In this document: one piece after another, positions 8,340 to 17,327 of the stretch
Position numbering within the stretch: the stretch's first letter is position 1
Layout: the number at the start of each line of letters is the position of its first letter
The notes under the pieces: generated by a model
Database searches by the model: none
What the model was told of the DNA's origin: nothing
The model's input: only the letters and a program-made list of their open reading frames with translations
Made by a program: the position numbers and the translations under genes
From: Candidatus Bacteroides intestinavium
Lineage (GTDB): Bacteria > Bacteroidota > Bacteroidia > Bacteroidales > Bacteroidaceae
Assembly (NCBI GenBank): GCA_019118325.1
Contig: DWZE01000085.1
Location: 1-64,000 of the forward strand
Direction of reading: 5' to 3'
Length of the DNA stretch: 64,000 nt

Positions 8340-9233
8340 ATGGAACGTACATTGAAAGATTACCTGCTGCTCTCGCTGAAAGGCATCTGCATGGGGGCAG
8401 CGGACGTGGTGCCCGGCGTGTCGGGCGGGACCATTGCCTTCATCGTGGGCATTTATGACGAACTGATAGACTCCATCAAGAGCATCAACGCGCAGAGTCT
8501 GAAGAAACTGTTCACCGGACATCCGGCTGTCTTCTGGCGGATGATCAACGGCAATTTTTTGTTCTTCCTGCTGCTGGGCATCGGTATCAGCGTGTTTTCG
8601 CTGGCCAAGCTCATCACCTGGCTGTTGGTGGCCTATCCCGTACTGGTATGGGCCTTCTTCTTCGGGTTGGTGCTGGCATCCACGTGGTTTGTGGGCAAAG
8701 ACATCAAGGGATGGAACTGGCGGACAGTGCTGTCTTTCCTTATTGGGGCGGCGGTGGCCTATTACATCACCGTGGCCACGCCCATGGAGACCTCCACGCA
8801 CCCGCTTTTCATTTTCCTGTGCGGGGCCATCGCCATTTGCGCCATGATCCTGCCGGGCATCTCGGGTAGTTTTATCCTGGTGCTGCTGGGCAAATACTTT
8901 TATGTGATGGAAGCGGTGAAGACGCTGGACCTGTTGACGCTGGGCATTTTTGCTGCGGGCGCCCTGCTGGGCATCACGTCCTTCTCCCGCGTCTTATCCT
9001 ACGCCCTGAAACATGTGCGCAATCTCACGCTGGCCCTGTTGACGGGCTTCATGCTGGGCTCGCTCAACAAAGTGTGGCCTTGGAAGGAGGTGGGAGAGAA
9101 CCTGCACGGCATGGTGGTGGAAACCAATGTCCTGCCCAATGAACACGTTGTGGCGGCAGTGGCCTTGATGTTGGTGGGTTTCTTCCTGGTCTACGTGCTG
9201 GAGAAGATTTCGGGCCGGAAGGCGGAGAAATAA
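8340..9233 (+). CDS. DUF368 polyprenyl-phosphate transporter
   Basis: This 297-residue protein with eight or more predicted membrane segments shows the two DUF368 repeats: GAADVVPGVSGGT at the N-terminus and ILPGISGSF in the middle, both re-entrant-loop motifs. DUF368 proteins have been implicated in recycling undecaprenyl phosphate across the inner membrane. The start at 8340 follows a short A-rich leader. The length and both repeats are intact. It ends before a 7-bp hairpin (about 9269-9291) that overlaps the next promoter region. Confidence 0.9.
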   Translation: MERTLKDYLLLSLKGICMGAADVVPGVSGGTIAFIVGIYDELIDSIKSINAQSLKKLFTGHPAVFWRMINGNFLFFLLLGIGISVFSLAKLITWLLVAYPVLVWAFFFGLVLASTWFVGKDIKGWNWRTVLSFLIGAAVAYYITVATPMETSTHPLFIFLCGAIAICAMILPGISGSFILVLLGKYFYVMEAVKTLDLLTLGIFAAGALLGITSFSRVLSYALKHVRNLTLALLTGFMLGSLNKVWPWKEVGENLHGMVVETNVLPNEHVVAAVALMLVGFFLVYVLEKISGRKAEK

Positions 9234-9296
9234 GCTTTCCGGACCTTTACTGAGCAAAAAAATCCGGGTCGGGCAGGTTTATTGCCCGATAATCCC

Positions 9297-9304
9297 TATA
9301 TTTG
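9297..9304 (+). promoter_or_regulatory. -7 promoter box (TATATTTG) of the cytidylate kinase-like gene
   Basis: A TAnnTTTG match 44 bases upstream of 9348. A short hairpin with TCGGGCA arms lies directly in front of it. Confidence 0.5.
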
Positions 9305-9347
9305 TCGTTGACAAACCGTATGTTTCAGCAAAACAAGAGGATGGAAT

Positions 9348-9977
9348 ATGGATAATAAATTCGTAGTAAACATTGGCCGTCAGCTGGGCAGCGGCGGCCG
9401 TGAGATTGGTGAGAAGCTGGCAGCTCGCCTGTGCATTTCGTTTTATGACAAGGAACTGATTACGCTGGCCTCGGAAGAGAGCGGCTTGTGCAGCGAGTTT
9501 TTCGAGCGGGCCGACGAGCGTCCGGCCAAGAATCTGATGGGAGGATGGTTCGGGATGCGTTTCCCCTTCATCACCGACGGGGCTATTCCGGCCACGAACT
9601 GCCTGAGCAATGATGCGCTGTTCAAGGTACAGAGCGATGTCATCCGGCGCTTGGCGGCCGAGAAATCCTGCCTGTTCGTGGGTCGTTGCGCGGATTACAT
9701 TCTGCGCGAGCATCCCCGCTGTGCCAATATCTTCATCTCCTCCACCCGCGAGGACCGCATCGCCCGCCTGCGCCACATCCATGGCATCGGCGAGGAGGAG
9801 GCCGAGAACATGATGGCCAAGGCGGACAAGAAACGCTCGGAGTACTATAACTATTACAGCTACAAGACGTGGGGTGCCGCGGCGTCCTATCACTTGTGCG
9901 TCGACTCGTCCGTGTTGGGCATCGACGGGACGGTGGACTTCGTGGAGGAATTCGTGCGCAAGAAGCTGTCGCTCTGA
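9348..9977 (+). CDS. Cytidylate kinase-like protein
   Basis: A 209-residue P-loop protein of the cytidylate kinase-like family. The N-terminal NIGRQLGSGGREIGEKLA is the variant P-loop that lacks the usual GKS ending but keeps the GSGG turn. FVGRCADYIL and the arginine-rich REDRIARL follow as in nucleoside monophosphate kinases, and YYNYYSYKTWG with a C-terminal IDGTVDFV finishes the family pattern. Many Bacteroidetes carry this paralogue beside a true cmk, and its substrate is not established. It stands alone between its own promoter and a strong terminator. Confidence 0.85.
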   Translation: MDNKFVVNIGRQLGSGGREIGEKLAARLCISFYDKELITLASEESGLCSEFFERADERPAKNLMGGWFGMRFPFITDGAIPATNCLSNDALFKVQSDVIRRLAAEKSCLFVGRCADYILREHPRCANIFISSTREDRIARLRHIHGIGEEEAENMMAKADKKRSEYYNYYSYKTWGAAASYHLCVDSSVLGIDGTVDFVEEFVRKKLSL

Positions 9978-10007
9978 TGGTGCTCAAGGCGGGCCTGTGA
10001 TAAAACA

Positions 10008-10051
10008 AGAACGGCTGCGTGGGTGGTTTCCCAGGCAGCCGTTCTGTTTTT
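10008..10051. terminator. Strong terminator between convergent genes
   Basis: An 11-bp stem (10008-10018 with 10035-10045, AGAACGGCTGC) is followed by GTTTTTA. It sits between the kinase-like gene and the convergent transporter and may serve both strands. Confidence 0.75.
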
Positions 10052-10072
10052 AGGGGATGCAGGCGGCGTGCC

Positions 10073-11737
10073 TTACATCATGGTCAGCAAAATCATCTGT
10101 CCCGCCAGGATGCGGAGGAACATGGTGAGCGGGTAGACGGTGGAGTAACCTACGGACGGAGCCGGATTGCCGGCCACCTGGTTAGAATAGGCCAATGCGG
10201 GGGGATCGGTCGTGGCACCGCCGATGACACCCATCAGGATGAAGTAGTTCACCTTGAAGTAAGCCCGGGCAAAGATGCCTACGGCCAGCAGCGGGATGAT
10301 CGTGATGAGGAAGCCCCAAAGCACATACAACAGGCCGTCGCCTTGCAGCACCGTCTGGACGAACTGGGCGCCCGCGTCGATGCCTACGCTGGCCAGGAAG
10401 AGCACGAGGCCTATCTCGCGCAGCATCAAGTTGGCGCTCGTGGTGGTGTAGGTCACCAGTTTCATCTTATAGCCGAAGCGTCCGATGAGGATGGCCACTA
10501 CCAGCGGTCCGCCGGCCAGACCCAGTTTGACGGGGGTCGGCATACCGGGGAAGGAGATGGGCAGGCTGCCCACCAGGATGCCGAGGAACAGGCCGACGAA
10601 GATGGTGACGATGTTCGGCGTGTTCAGGCTCTTCATCTGATTGCCCAGGACGAGAGCCACACTGTTCACAGCGTCCTCGCGGCCCACCACCATCAGGCGG
10701 TCGCCCACCTGGAGGGTCAGGTTGGGAGAAGCAAACAGCTCCATGCCCGAACGGGTGATGCGGGTGACGGTCACGCCGTAGGAACTGCGGAAGTGCATGT
10801 CGCCCAGTTTCTTGCCATTGATGTTGGACTTGGTGATGATGACGCGGCGCGAAACCACGGGCAGGTCCTGATGTTCCCAATCCACCTCAACCTGCTTGCC
10901 GATGAAGGCGATGATGGCTTCGGCGTCTTCCTCGGAGCACACCATGAAGAGTTGGTCGCCGATGCAGAACTTGGTGTCCTGGTCGGGGATGATGACATGG
11001 CCTTCGTGGCGCAGGCGCGAGCAGACGAACGGACGTCCCAGGAATTGCTTCACCTGAAGCAGGCGCTTGCCGTCGATGGCCTCGTTGCGTACTTCCAGGG
11101 TCATCATGTGAGGTTTCTGCTTCTCCTCATCTTCATTGCGGGCCAGGTCAGCCTCTTCCTTCGCGAAGTCCACGCGGAAGATGTAGCGGATGGCAATGAT
11201 GGAGCCGATGATGCCCAAAACACCCAGCGGGTAGGCGCAGGCATAACCCAGGGCGATGGGGTCGCCCGTGTAGTGCAGCTGGTTCAATGCCTCCTGGGCG
11301 GCACCCAGACCGGGGGTGTTGGTGACGGCACCATAGAGGATACCTACCATCATGGGCAGGTCCACACGCCCGTTGGCCACGAAATAAATGGTGAGGGCCA
11401 CGGCGATGTTGAGCACGATGATCAGCACTGCCAGCAGGTTCAGCGTCATGCCTCCCTTCTTGAAGGACGAGAAGAACGACGGGCCTACCTGCAAACCGAT
11501 GCAGAACACGAACAGCGTCAGACCAAACTCACGCAAGAAATGCAGAATGGGCGTGGACACCGTGAAGCCGAAGTGCCCCACCAGGATGCCCATGAAGAGG
11601 ACAAACGTCACGCCCAGCGAGATGCCGGCAATCTTGATCTTGCCGAGCAACACGCCCACCGCTATCACAAACGAGTAGAGCAACACGATGTGAGCCACGG
11701 AGGACGGGTCCCATAATAAACTGTTTAACCAATCCAT
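10073..11737 (-). CDS. AspT/YidE-type transporter with two RCK_C domains
   Basis: This 554-residue inner-membrane carrier of the aspartate:alanine exchanger family has five membrane helices, two cytoplasmic TrkA-C (RCK_C) domains and then about five more helices. The soluble middle (about 200-370) shows the paired LEV...[21 protein letters not shown] and [15 protein letters not shown] domains. Each membrane half carries the family repeat: [16 protein letters not shown] and [15 protein letters not shown]. The solute is unknown; relatives exchange amino or dicarboxylic acids. It is a single-gene unit with a promoter at 11784-11791. Confidence 0.9.
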   Translation of the reverse strand: MDWLNSLLWDPSSVAHIVLLYSFVIAVGVLLGKIKIAGISLGVTFVLFMGILVGHFGFTVSTPILHFLREFGLTLFVFCIGLQVGPSFFSSFKKGGMTLNLLAVLIIVLNIAVALTIYFVANGRVDLPMMVGILYGAVTNTPGLGAAQEALNQLHYTGDPIALGYACAYPLGVLGIIGSIIAIRYIFRVDFAKEEADLARNEDEEKQKPHMMTLEVRNEAIDGKRLLQVKQFLGRPFVCSRLRHEGHVIIPDQDTKFCIGDQLFMVCSEEDAEAIIAFIGKQVEVDWEHQDLPVVSRRVIITKSNINGKKLGDMHFRSSYGVTVTRITRSGMELFASPNLTLQVGDRLMVVGREDAVNSVALVLGNQMKSLNTPNIVTIFVGLFLGILVGSLPISFPGMPTPVKLGLAGGPLVVAILIGRFGYKMKLVTYTTTSANLMLREIGLVLFLASVGIDAGAQFVQTVLQGDGLLYVLWGFLITIIPLLAVGIFARAYFKVNYFILMGVIGGATTDPPALAYSNQVAGNPAPSVGYSTVYPLTMFLRILAGQMILLTMM

Positions 11738-11783
11738 AAGTTTTTGTTATTGTTAAATGATTTTAAGTGCCGCTTTCGTGCCG

Positions 11784-11791
11784 CAAAAGTA
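11784..11791 (-). promoter_or_regulatory. -7 promoter box (TACTTTTG) of the transporter
   Basis: A minus-strand TAnnTTTG match with TTGG 19 bases further upstream, about 47 bases before the start at 11737. Confidence 0.6.
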
Positions 11792-11894
11792 CGCAATCGT
11801 GCGGAAGATGCCAAGACTTTAAGGCAGGAAAAAAGATTTTTACCGCAAAAAGAGAAATCCGCCGGCAAAAACTTGTCGGTCTCAAGAATTTTGC

Positions 11895-11902
11895 TAATTT
11901 TG
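11895..11902 (+). promoter_or_regulatory. -7 promoter box (TAATTTTG) of a short leader or small RNA
   Basis: A TAnnTTTG match with TTGT 18 bases upstream. The transcript would start near 11909 and run into the terminator at 11997-12039. Confidence 0.5.
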
Positions 11903-11908
11903 CAGGTG

Positions 11909-12039
11909 AGGAAAAAAGGCATGCCAGCCCTACAAGATGTGGCCGGCTCCGGGTGGGCCGGATTGCGTCGACGCTTCGTTTATAATGCAGAAGCGGGGGG
12001 CGTGTCCGAGGCTCAGGCGGGGGACGCGCCCCTTTTTTT
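11909..12039 (+). ncRNA. Candidate small RNA or attenuated leader upstream of mutA
   Basis: A stretch of about 131 bases is bounded by a promoter box (11895-11902) and a strong terminator, with no convincing ORF. It contains a GC-rich hairpin near 11941-11961, a second hairpin with CGCTTC/GAAGCG arms (about 11971-11994) and the terminator hairpin. mutA has its own promoter further down, so this could be an independent RNA or a conditional leader. I do not recognise a known family, and it lacks the cobalamin-riboswitch core seen at 27.8 kb. Confidence 0.4.
11997..12039 (+). terminator. Rho-independent terminator upstream of mutA
   Basis: An 11-bp stem (11997-12007 with 12022-12032, one G-U pair) is followed by seven T residues. 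Confidence 0.8.
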
Positions 12040-12092
12040 GCACAGACCCGAAAAAAACGTGCAACGGGAGGCTTGGCAATCGACTTATTGTC

Positions 12093-12100
12093 TATATTTG
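12093..12100 (+). promoter_or_regulatory. -7 promoter box (TATATTTG) of mutAB
   Basis: A TAnnTTTG match 55 bases upstream of the mutA start and downstream of the leader terminator. Confidence 0.55.
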
Positions 12101-12155
12101 CAAAGTGAAGTGCAATGACACTTATTCAAACTACATTATCATAAATAAATAAACT

Positions 12156-14027
12156 ATGGCAGAAAACAAAGAAAAGCTCTTCTCTGACTTTCCGTCCGTC
12201 AGCACCGATGCGTGGATGGAGAAAGTCACGGCCGACCTGAAAGGCGCCGACTTCGAGAAGAAACTCGTTTGGAGAACAAACGAAGGATTCAACGTAAGAC
12301 CCTTCTACCGCCGTGAAGACCTGGAGGGTTTGCGCCAGATGGACGCCCTGCCCGGCGAGTTCCCCTATCTGCGCGGCAACCGGAAAAACGACAACTCCTG
12401 GCTCATCCGTCAGGATATTCGCGTGGAGGAACCTGCCGAGGCCAATGCCAAGGCACTGGACATCCTGAACCGGGGTGTCGACGCACTGGGATTCAGCATC
12501 AAGGCCAAGCAACTGGATGAGGCTTATCTGGAGACGCTTCTGAAGGACATCAAGGCCGATTGCGTGGAGCTGAACTTCTCCACGTGCCAGGGACATGTGG
12601 TGGAACTGGTGCAGTTGCTGGTAGCCTACTTCAAGAAACATGGCTACGACCTCTCCAAGCTCCGTGGCTCCATTGCCTACGACCCGCTGGGCAAGATGCT
12701 CTCCAAAGGCAAGGAGCGCACCGTCATCGCCGAGACGGGCAAGAAGTTGATTGAAGCCTCCGCAGAACTTTGCGGCTACCAAGTCCTCGGCGTGGACGCG
12801 TCAATCCTTTGCGATGCCGGAGCCTATATTTATCAGGAATTGGGCTATGCCTTGGCGTGGGGCAATGAATATATGCACGCATTGACCGAAGCCGGTGTCC
12901 CCGCTCCGCAGGTGGCCAAGAATATCAAGTTCAATTTCGGCGTGTCATCCAACTACTTCATGGAGATAGCCAAGTTCCGCGCCGCCCGTATGCTTTGGGC
13001 GGACATCGTGGAGCAATATCTCGGCCCGGACGATTGCAAGTGTGCCGCCCGGATGCACATCCACGCCATCACTTCCCGCTTCAACCTCACGCTCTTCGAT
13101 TCCTACGTCAATCTGCTCCGCACGCAGACGGAGGCCATGAGTGCCGCTCTGGCCGGTGTGGAATCCATGACTGTACTTCCCTTTGATGCCGTGTATGCCG
13201 AGCCCAATGAATTCTCCGAGCGCCTGGCCCGCAACCAGCAACTCCTGCTCCGCGAGGAATCCCACTTCGACAAGGTGGTAGACCCTGCCGGCGGTTCCTA
13301 TTATATAGAGAATCTGACCGCCTCCATCGCCGCCCAGGCTTGGAAACTCTTCCTGGCCGTGGAGGACGAAGGCGGATTCTATGCAGCCGTCAAGGCCGGC
13401 AAGGTGCAGGAAGCAGTCAATGCCAGCAACCGGGCCCGCCACGAGGCCGTGGCCCGTCGTAAGGAAATCCTGCTGGGCACCAACCAATATCCCAACTTCA
13501 TCGAGCGTGCCGAGGGCAAGCAACCCTTGTCCGGCCATTGCTGTTGCGGAGGAGGCCATGAACACACTTGCGAGAAGGATTGTCCGTCGCTCGACGCCTC
13601 CCGTGCCGCCAGCGAGTTCGAGGCGCTCCGTCTGGAGACCGAGGCCAGCGGCAAGCGTCCGAAAGCCTTCATGCTGACCATCGGCAACCTGGCCATGCGT
13701 CAGGCACGCGCCCAGTTCTCGTGCAACTTCCTGGCTTGTGCCGGATACGAGGTCATCGACAACCTGGGATTCGCCTCCGTTCAGGAAGGCATTGATGCCG
13801 CTCTGGCCGCCCAGGCCGACATCGTGGTGCTCTGCTCCAGCGACGACGAGTATGCCCAGTATGCCATCCCCGCCTATCAGGCTCTGGCCGGACGCGCCAT
13901 GTTCATCGTGGCCGGTGCTCCCGCCTGCATGGACGAGCTGAAGGCCGCCGGCATCGAGAACTTCATCCATGTCCGCGTCAATGTGTTGCAGACATTAAAG
14001 GAATACAACGCTAAATTATTGAAGTAA
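12156..14027 (+). CDS. mutA: Methylmalonyl-CoA mutase small (beta) subunit
   Basis: The 623-residue non-catalytic partner in the heterodimeric B12 enzyme that interconverts succinyl-CoA and methylmalonyl-CoA, the propionate/succinate route of Bacteroidales. A TIM-barrel domain (about 40-450, with [13 protein letters not shown] and [13 protein letters not shown]) precedes a degenerate B12-fold domain (about 500-623) that lacks the cobalt-binding DxHxxG. Between them, residues 461-478 form a Cys/His-rich loop ([17 protein letters not shown]) that could bind metal. mutB follows after two bases, so the subunits are co-translated. A candidate leader RNA and terminator lie upstream. Confidence 0.95.
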   Translation: MAENKEKLFSDFPSVSTDAWMEKVTADLKGADFEKKLVWRTNEGFNVRPFYRREDLEGLRQMDALPGEFPYLRGNRKNDNSWLIRQDIRVEEPAEANAKALDILNRGVDALGFSIKAKQLDEAYLETLLKDIKADCVELNFSTCQGHVVELVQLLVAYFKKHGYDLSKLRGSIAYDPLGKMLSKGKERTVIAETGKKLIEASAELCGYQVLGVDASILCDAGAYIYQELGYALAWGNEYMHALTEAGVPAPQVAKNIKFNFGVSSNYFMEIAKFRAARMLWADIVEQYLGPDDCKCAARMHIHAITSRFNLTLFDSYVNLLRTQTEAMSAALAGVESMTVLPFDAVYAEPNEFSERLARNQQLLLREESHFDKVVDPAGGSYYIENLTASIAAQAWKLFLAVEDEGGFYAAVKAGKVQEAVNASNRARHEAVARRKEILLGTNQYPNFIERAEGKQPLSGHCCCGGGHEHTCEKDCPSLDASRAASEFEALRLETEASGKRPKAFMLTIGNLAMRQARAQFSCNFLACAGYEVIDNLGFASVQEGIDAALAAQADIVVLCSSDDEYAQYAIPAYQALAGRAMFIVAGAPACMDELKAAGIENFIHVRVNVLQTLKEYNAKLLK

Positions 14028-14029
14028 TC

Positions 14030-16177
14030 ATGAGAAAAGATTTCAAGAACATAGACATATATGCCGACTTCAAGCCCGTCAACGGGGCTGAGTGGCAAAA
14101 GGCCAACGGCATCCATGCTGACTGGAAGACGCCGGAGCACATTGAAGTGAAGCCTGTTTATACCAAGGAGGACCTGGAAGGGATGGAGCATCTGGACTAT
14201 GCGGCCGGTGTGCCCCCTTACCTGCGTGGCCCGTACTCCACGATGTACGTGATGCGCCCGTGGACCATCCGCCAATATGCCGGATTCTCCACCGCCGAGG
14301 AATCCAACGCTTTCTACCGCCGCAACCTGGCCAGTGGTCAGAAGGGCCTTTCCGTGGCCTTCGACCTGCCCACACACCGTGGCTACGACCCCGACAACGA
14401 GCGCGTGGTAGGCGATGTCGGCAAGGCAGGTGTGTCCATCTGCTCGCTGGAGAACATGAAGGTGCTGTTCGACGGCATACCCCTGAACAAGATGTCCGTA
14501 TCCATGACGATGAACGGAGCGGTACTGCCCGTCATGGCCTTCTACATCAACGCCGGCCTGGAGCAGGGCGCCAAGCTGGAAGAGATGGCCGGCACCATCC
14601 AGAACGACATCCTGAAGGAATTCATGGTGCGCAACACCTATATCTACCCGCCTGCATTCTCCATGAAGATTATCTCCGACATCTTCGAATACACCTCGCA
14701 GAAGATGCCGAAGTTCAACTCCATCTCCATCTCCGGCTACCACATGCAGGAAGCCGGCGCCACGGCTGACATCGAGTTGGCTTACACCTTGGCCGACGGT
14801 TTGGAATACCTGCGTGCCGGTGTCAACGCCGGATTGGACATTGATGCCTTCGCGCCGCGCCTGTCCTTCTTCTGGGCCATCGGTACCAATCACTTCATGG
14901 AGATTGCCAAGATGCGCGCCGCCCGTATGCTGTGGGCCAAGATTGTGAAGCAGTTCAACCCGAAGAATCCCAAGTCGCTGGCCTTGCGCACGCACTCGCA
15001 GACCTCCGGCTGGTCGCTGACGGAGCAAGACCCCTTCAACAACGTGGGGCGCACCTGCATCGAGGCCATGGCCGCAGCCTTGGGCCACACGCAGTCCCTG
15101 CACACCAATGCCTTGGACGAGGCCATTGCCCTGCCCACGGACTTCTCCGCCCGCATCGCGCGCAACACGCAGATTTACATTCAGGAAGAGACTTACATTT
15201 GTAAGAACGTAGACCCCTGGGCAGGTTCCTATTACGTGGAGGCATTGACGGACGAAATTGCCCACAAGGCTTGGGAGCATATCCAGGAAATCGAGAAGCT
15301 GGGCGGCATGGCCAAGGCCATCGAGACCGGCATCCCCAAGATGCGCATCGAAGAGGCTGCCGCACGCACGCAGGCCCGCATCGACAGCGGCGTGCAGACC
15401 ATTGTCGGTGTCAACAAGTATCGCCTGGACAAGGAAGCGCCCATCGACATTCTCGAAATCGACAACACGGCCGTGCGCAACGAGCAGCTGGAGAACCTGA
15501 AGAAACTCAAGGCCAGCCGCAACCAGGCCGACGTGGACAAGGCGCTGGATGCCATTACCGAGTGTGTCCGCACGGGCGAAGGCAACCTGCTGGAGCTGGC
15601 CGTCGAGGCCGCCCGTGTGCGTGCCACCTTGGGCGAAATATCCTATGCGTGCGAGAAGGTAGTTGGACGTTATAAAGCAATGATTAGAACCATATCAGGC
15701 GTGTATTCATCAGAAAGCAAAAACGATGCAGACTTCGCCAAGGCTTGTGAGCTGTGCGAGAAGTTTGCCAAGAAGGAAGGTCGTCAGCCGCGTATCATGA
15801 TTGCCAAGATGGGGCAGGACGGGCACGACCGTGGTGCAAAGGTCGTAGCTACGGGCTATGCCGACTGTGGTTTCGACGTGGACATGGGGCCGTTGTTCCA
15901 GACACCGGCCGAAGCAGCCCGCGAAGCTGTGGAGAACGACGTGCATGCAGTGGGCGTATCCTCGCTTGCGGCAGGCCACAAGACCTTGATTCCGCAGTTG
16001 ATGGACGAGTTGAAGAAGCTGGGCCGCGAGGACATCGTGGTATTCGCCGGCGGTGTCATTCCTCCGCAGGACTATGACTTCCTCTACAAGGCCGGTGTGG
16101 CTGCCATCTTCGGCCCGGGTACTCCGGTGGCCAAGGCTGCCTGTCAGATTCTGGACATCCTGATGGACGAAGAATGA
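14030..16177 (+). CDS. mutB: Methylmalonyl-CoA mutase large (alpha) subunit
   Basis: The 715-residue catalytic subunit. The N-terminal TIM barrel binds the CoA ester ([67 protein letters not shown]). The C-terminal domain holds adenosylcobalamin through [11 protein letters not shown], the DxHxxG motif, followed by [10 protein letters not shown] and FAGGVIP. It acts in the cytoplasm with mutA. The chaperone MeaB is encoded about 9 kb away and B12 uptake genes 12-17 kb away. The length is normal, and a terminator follows the stop. Confidence 0.97.
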   Translation: MRKDFKNIDIYADFKPVNGAEWQKANGIHADWKTPEHIEVKPVYTKEDLEGMEHLDYAAGVPPYLRGPYSTMYVMRPWTIRQYAGFSTAEESNAFYRRNLASGQKGLSVAFDLPTHRGYDPDNERVVGDVGKAGVSICSLENMKVLFDGIPLNKMSVSMTMNGAVLPVMAFYINAGLEQGAKLEEMAGTIQNDILKEFMVRNTYIYPPAFSMKIISDIFEYTSQKMPKFNSISISGYHMQEAGATADIELAYTLADGLEYLRAGVNAGLDIDAFAPRLSFFWAIGTNHFMEIAKMRAARMLWAKIVKQFNPKNPKSLALRTHSQTSGWSLTEQDPFNNVGRTCIEAMAAALGHTQSLHTNALDEAIALPTDFSARIARNTQIYIQEETYICKNVDPWAGSYYVEALTDEIAHKAWEHIQEIEKLGGMAKAIETGIPKMRIEEAAARTQARIDSGVQTIVGVNKYRLDKEAPIDILEIDNTAVRNEQLENLKKLKASRNQADVDKALDAITECVRTGEGNLLELAVEAARVRATLGEISYACEKVVGRYKAMIRTISGVYSSESKNDADFAKACELCEKFAKKEGRQPRIMIAKMGQDGHDRGAKVVATGYADCGFDVDMGPLFQTPAEAAREAVENDVHAVGVSSLAAGHKTLIPQLMDELKKLGREDIVVFAGGVIPPQDYDFLYKAGVAAIFGPGTPVAKAACQILDILMDEE

Positions 16178-16207
16178 TTTCTCAGCCTGCTTCATGGCAG
16201 GTCGCGG

Positions 16208-16250
16208 AGAGGCTGTATCGTTTTGAGGCGGTACAGCCTCTTTCTTTTTC
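16208..16250 (+). terminator. Terminator of the mutAB operon
   Basis: AGAGGCTGTA (16208-16217) pairs with TACAGCCTCT (16232-16241), followed by a T-rich run. Confidence 0.75.
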
Positions 16251-16281
16251 TTTCCTCTTTGTACGGTTCAAGTGTTTTTTT

Positions 16282-16289
16282 TACTTTTG
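16282..16289 (+). promoter_or_regulatory. -7 promoter box (TACTTTTG) of the secreted protein gene
   Basis: A TAnnTTTG match 35 bases upstream of the start at 16324. Confidence 0.5.
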
Positions 16290-16323
16290 CAGCCATATTA
16301 TAGACCTGTTTTAAAGCTAAAGG

Positions 16324-17034
16324 ATGAAAAAACTTTTTTTACTGCTTTGTGCCGTCATTTTGTCTGGCGGCCTGTTTGCGCAGGACAGTCTGCGTGTCAG
16401 TTCCCGGCAACCCCGGCTGGAGGATGTGCTTCAGGTTCTTGAAATGAATGACGTCTTTATCCACCGTTTCGACTTGCGTTCGTTGTTGAAGGCGCACTAT
16501 GATGTATTCTTCTACGTGGACGAATACCGCCATGCCGAAAAGCAGGGACGGGTGCGCCGGTTTATGTTCGGGCCCAATGTAGAGTCCGTGGAGAGTTATC
16601 CCGAAGAAGATAGGGAAGCCGTGCGGAAAATGTTCAACCTCGCACCGGACGAAGACGAGTTTGAAGTTATTAAGGACGTTACGCTGACATTTCGTGTGGT
16701 GGACGATTCGCTGGCCTACATCAGTGCCAGTAGTTCCGGCCTCGGCATGATGGCCGGCGAGGTCCGTTTGTATCCCGTGGTGCCCGACCAGGGCGACGCT
16801 TTCTATATGTATTCGACCCGTCCGTTTCGCTTGGATGCCGTGGCCGATGCCGATGCGGTGGAAATTCCGCTGGTGTTCTATGGCTCCGCCTGGTATGACA
16901 AGCAGGCCCATATAACCCGTTTCTGCGGAGAGGATGAAATAGACCCGCAGTTGCAGGCGCAGATTGTGAAAGACGTGCCTCACTTCTACGTGGTAGGCAT
17001 GGGACTGGAAAAATTGCCGGAAGAAGAACAGTAG
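16324..17034 (+). CDS. Secreted protein, possibly DUF5041
   Basis: A 236-residue protein with a clear signal peptide (MKKLFLLLCAVILSGGLFAQ, cleavage after about residue 20). The mature part is acidic, begins with a short helical region (LEDVLQVLEMNDVFIHRFDLRSLL) and continues as beta-rich sequence with FFYVDEYRHAEKQGRV and VVDDSLAYIS. It resembles the Bacteroides DUF5041 family by memory of length and pattern; I cannot confirm this. No catalytic motif is visible. It is a single gene with its own promoter. The function is unknown. Confidence 0.6.
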   Translation: MKKLFLLLCAVILSGGLFAQDSLRVSSRQPRLEDVLQVLEMNDVFIHRFDLRSLLKAHYDVFFYVDEYRHAEKQGRVRRFMFGPNVESVESYPEEDREAVRKMFNLAPDEDEFEVIKDVTLTFRVVDDSLAYISASSSGLGMMAGEVRLYPVVPDQGDAFYMYSTRPFRLDAVADADAVEIPLVFYGSAWYDKQAHITRFCGEDEIDPQLQAQIVKDVPHFYVVGMGLEKLPEEEQ

Positions 17035-17177
17035 TCCGGGGGCGGAAGACGTGGACTTAAGGGCGAGAGAAGTGTTAGCGAGAGGTGAAAAAGGCTTGAT
17101 TGCTGTCCTATCGGCTTAAAAAGTGTTATAAAACATACTTTTCTGCTTGGAAAGTTTGCAGGTTTCGCAAAAGTCCG

Positions 17178-17185
17178 TACCTTTG
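17178..17185 (+). promoter_or_regulatory. -7 promoter box (TACCTTTG) of a candidate small RNA
   Basis: A TAnnTTTG match followed 44 bases later by a terminator hairpin, with no gene between them. Confidence 0.5.
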
Positions 17186-17191
17186 CACTGT

Positions 17192-17252
17192 GTTTTTCAT
17201 GGTATTAGATTTAAGGTTAACAAAGGTTGGGCTCAGCGGAGCCCTTTTTTTT
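17192..17252 (+). ncRNA. Candidate small RNA of about 60 bases
   Basis: A promoter box (17178-17185) and a terminator (GGGCTC/GAGCCC stem, 17229-17244, then eight T) bracket a short transcript with no ORF. Its core GGTATTAGATTTAAGG (17201-17216), extending to 17229, is closely matched by the leader of the DUF4250 gene at 33421-33450, so the core is a recurring element. I cannot name a family. Confidence 0.45.
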
Positions 17253-17327
17253 ATGCCCGTACGTCTGGAGGAGGGGGCGTTGCCTCCTCCGTACTTCCTT
17301 CCTTTATGAATGGATTTCTGCCCTTTC

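Noticed and set aside
10019-11716. A 565-codon plus-strand open frame opposite the AspT/YidE transporter
   Set aside because: It is the antisense shadow of a well-supported transporter, with low-complexity His/Gln/Asp composition.
11909-12039. A second cobalamin riboswitch controlling mutAB
   Set aside because: It has no GCCACTG box or other aptamer core as seen at 27.8 kb.
13877-15280. A 467-codon minus-strand frame opposite mutB
   Set aside because: It is an antisense shadow of a catalytic subunit with complete motifs.
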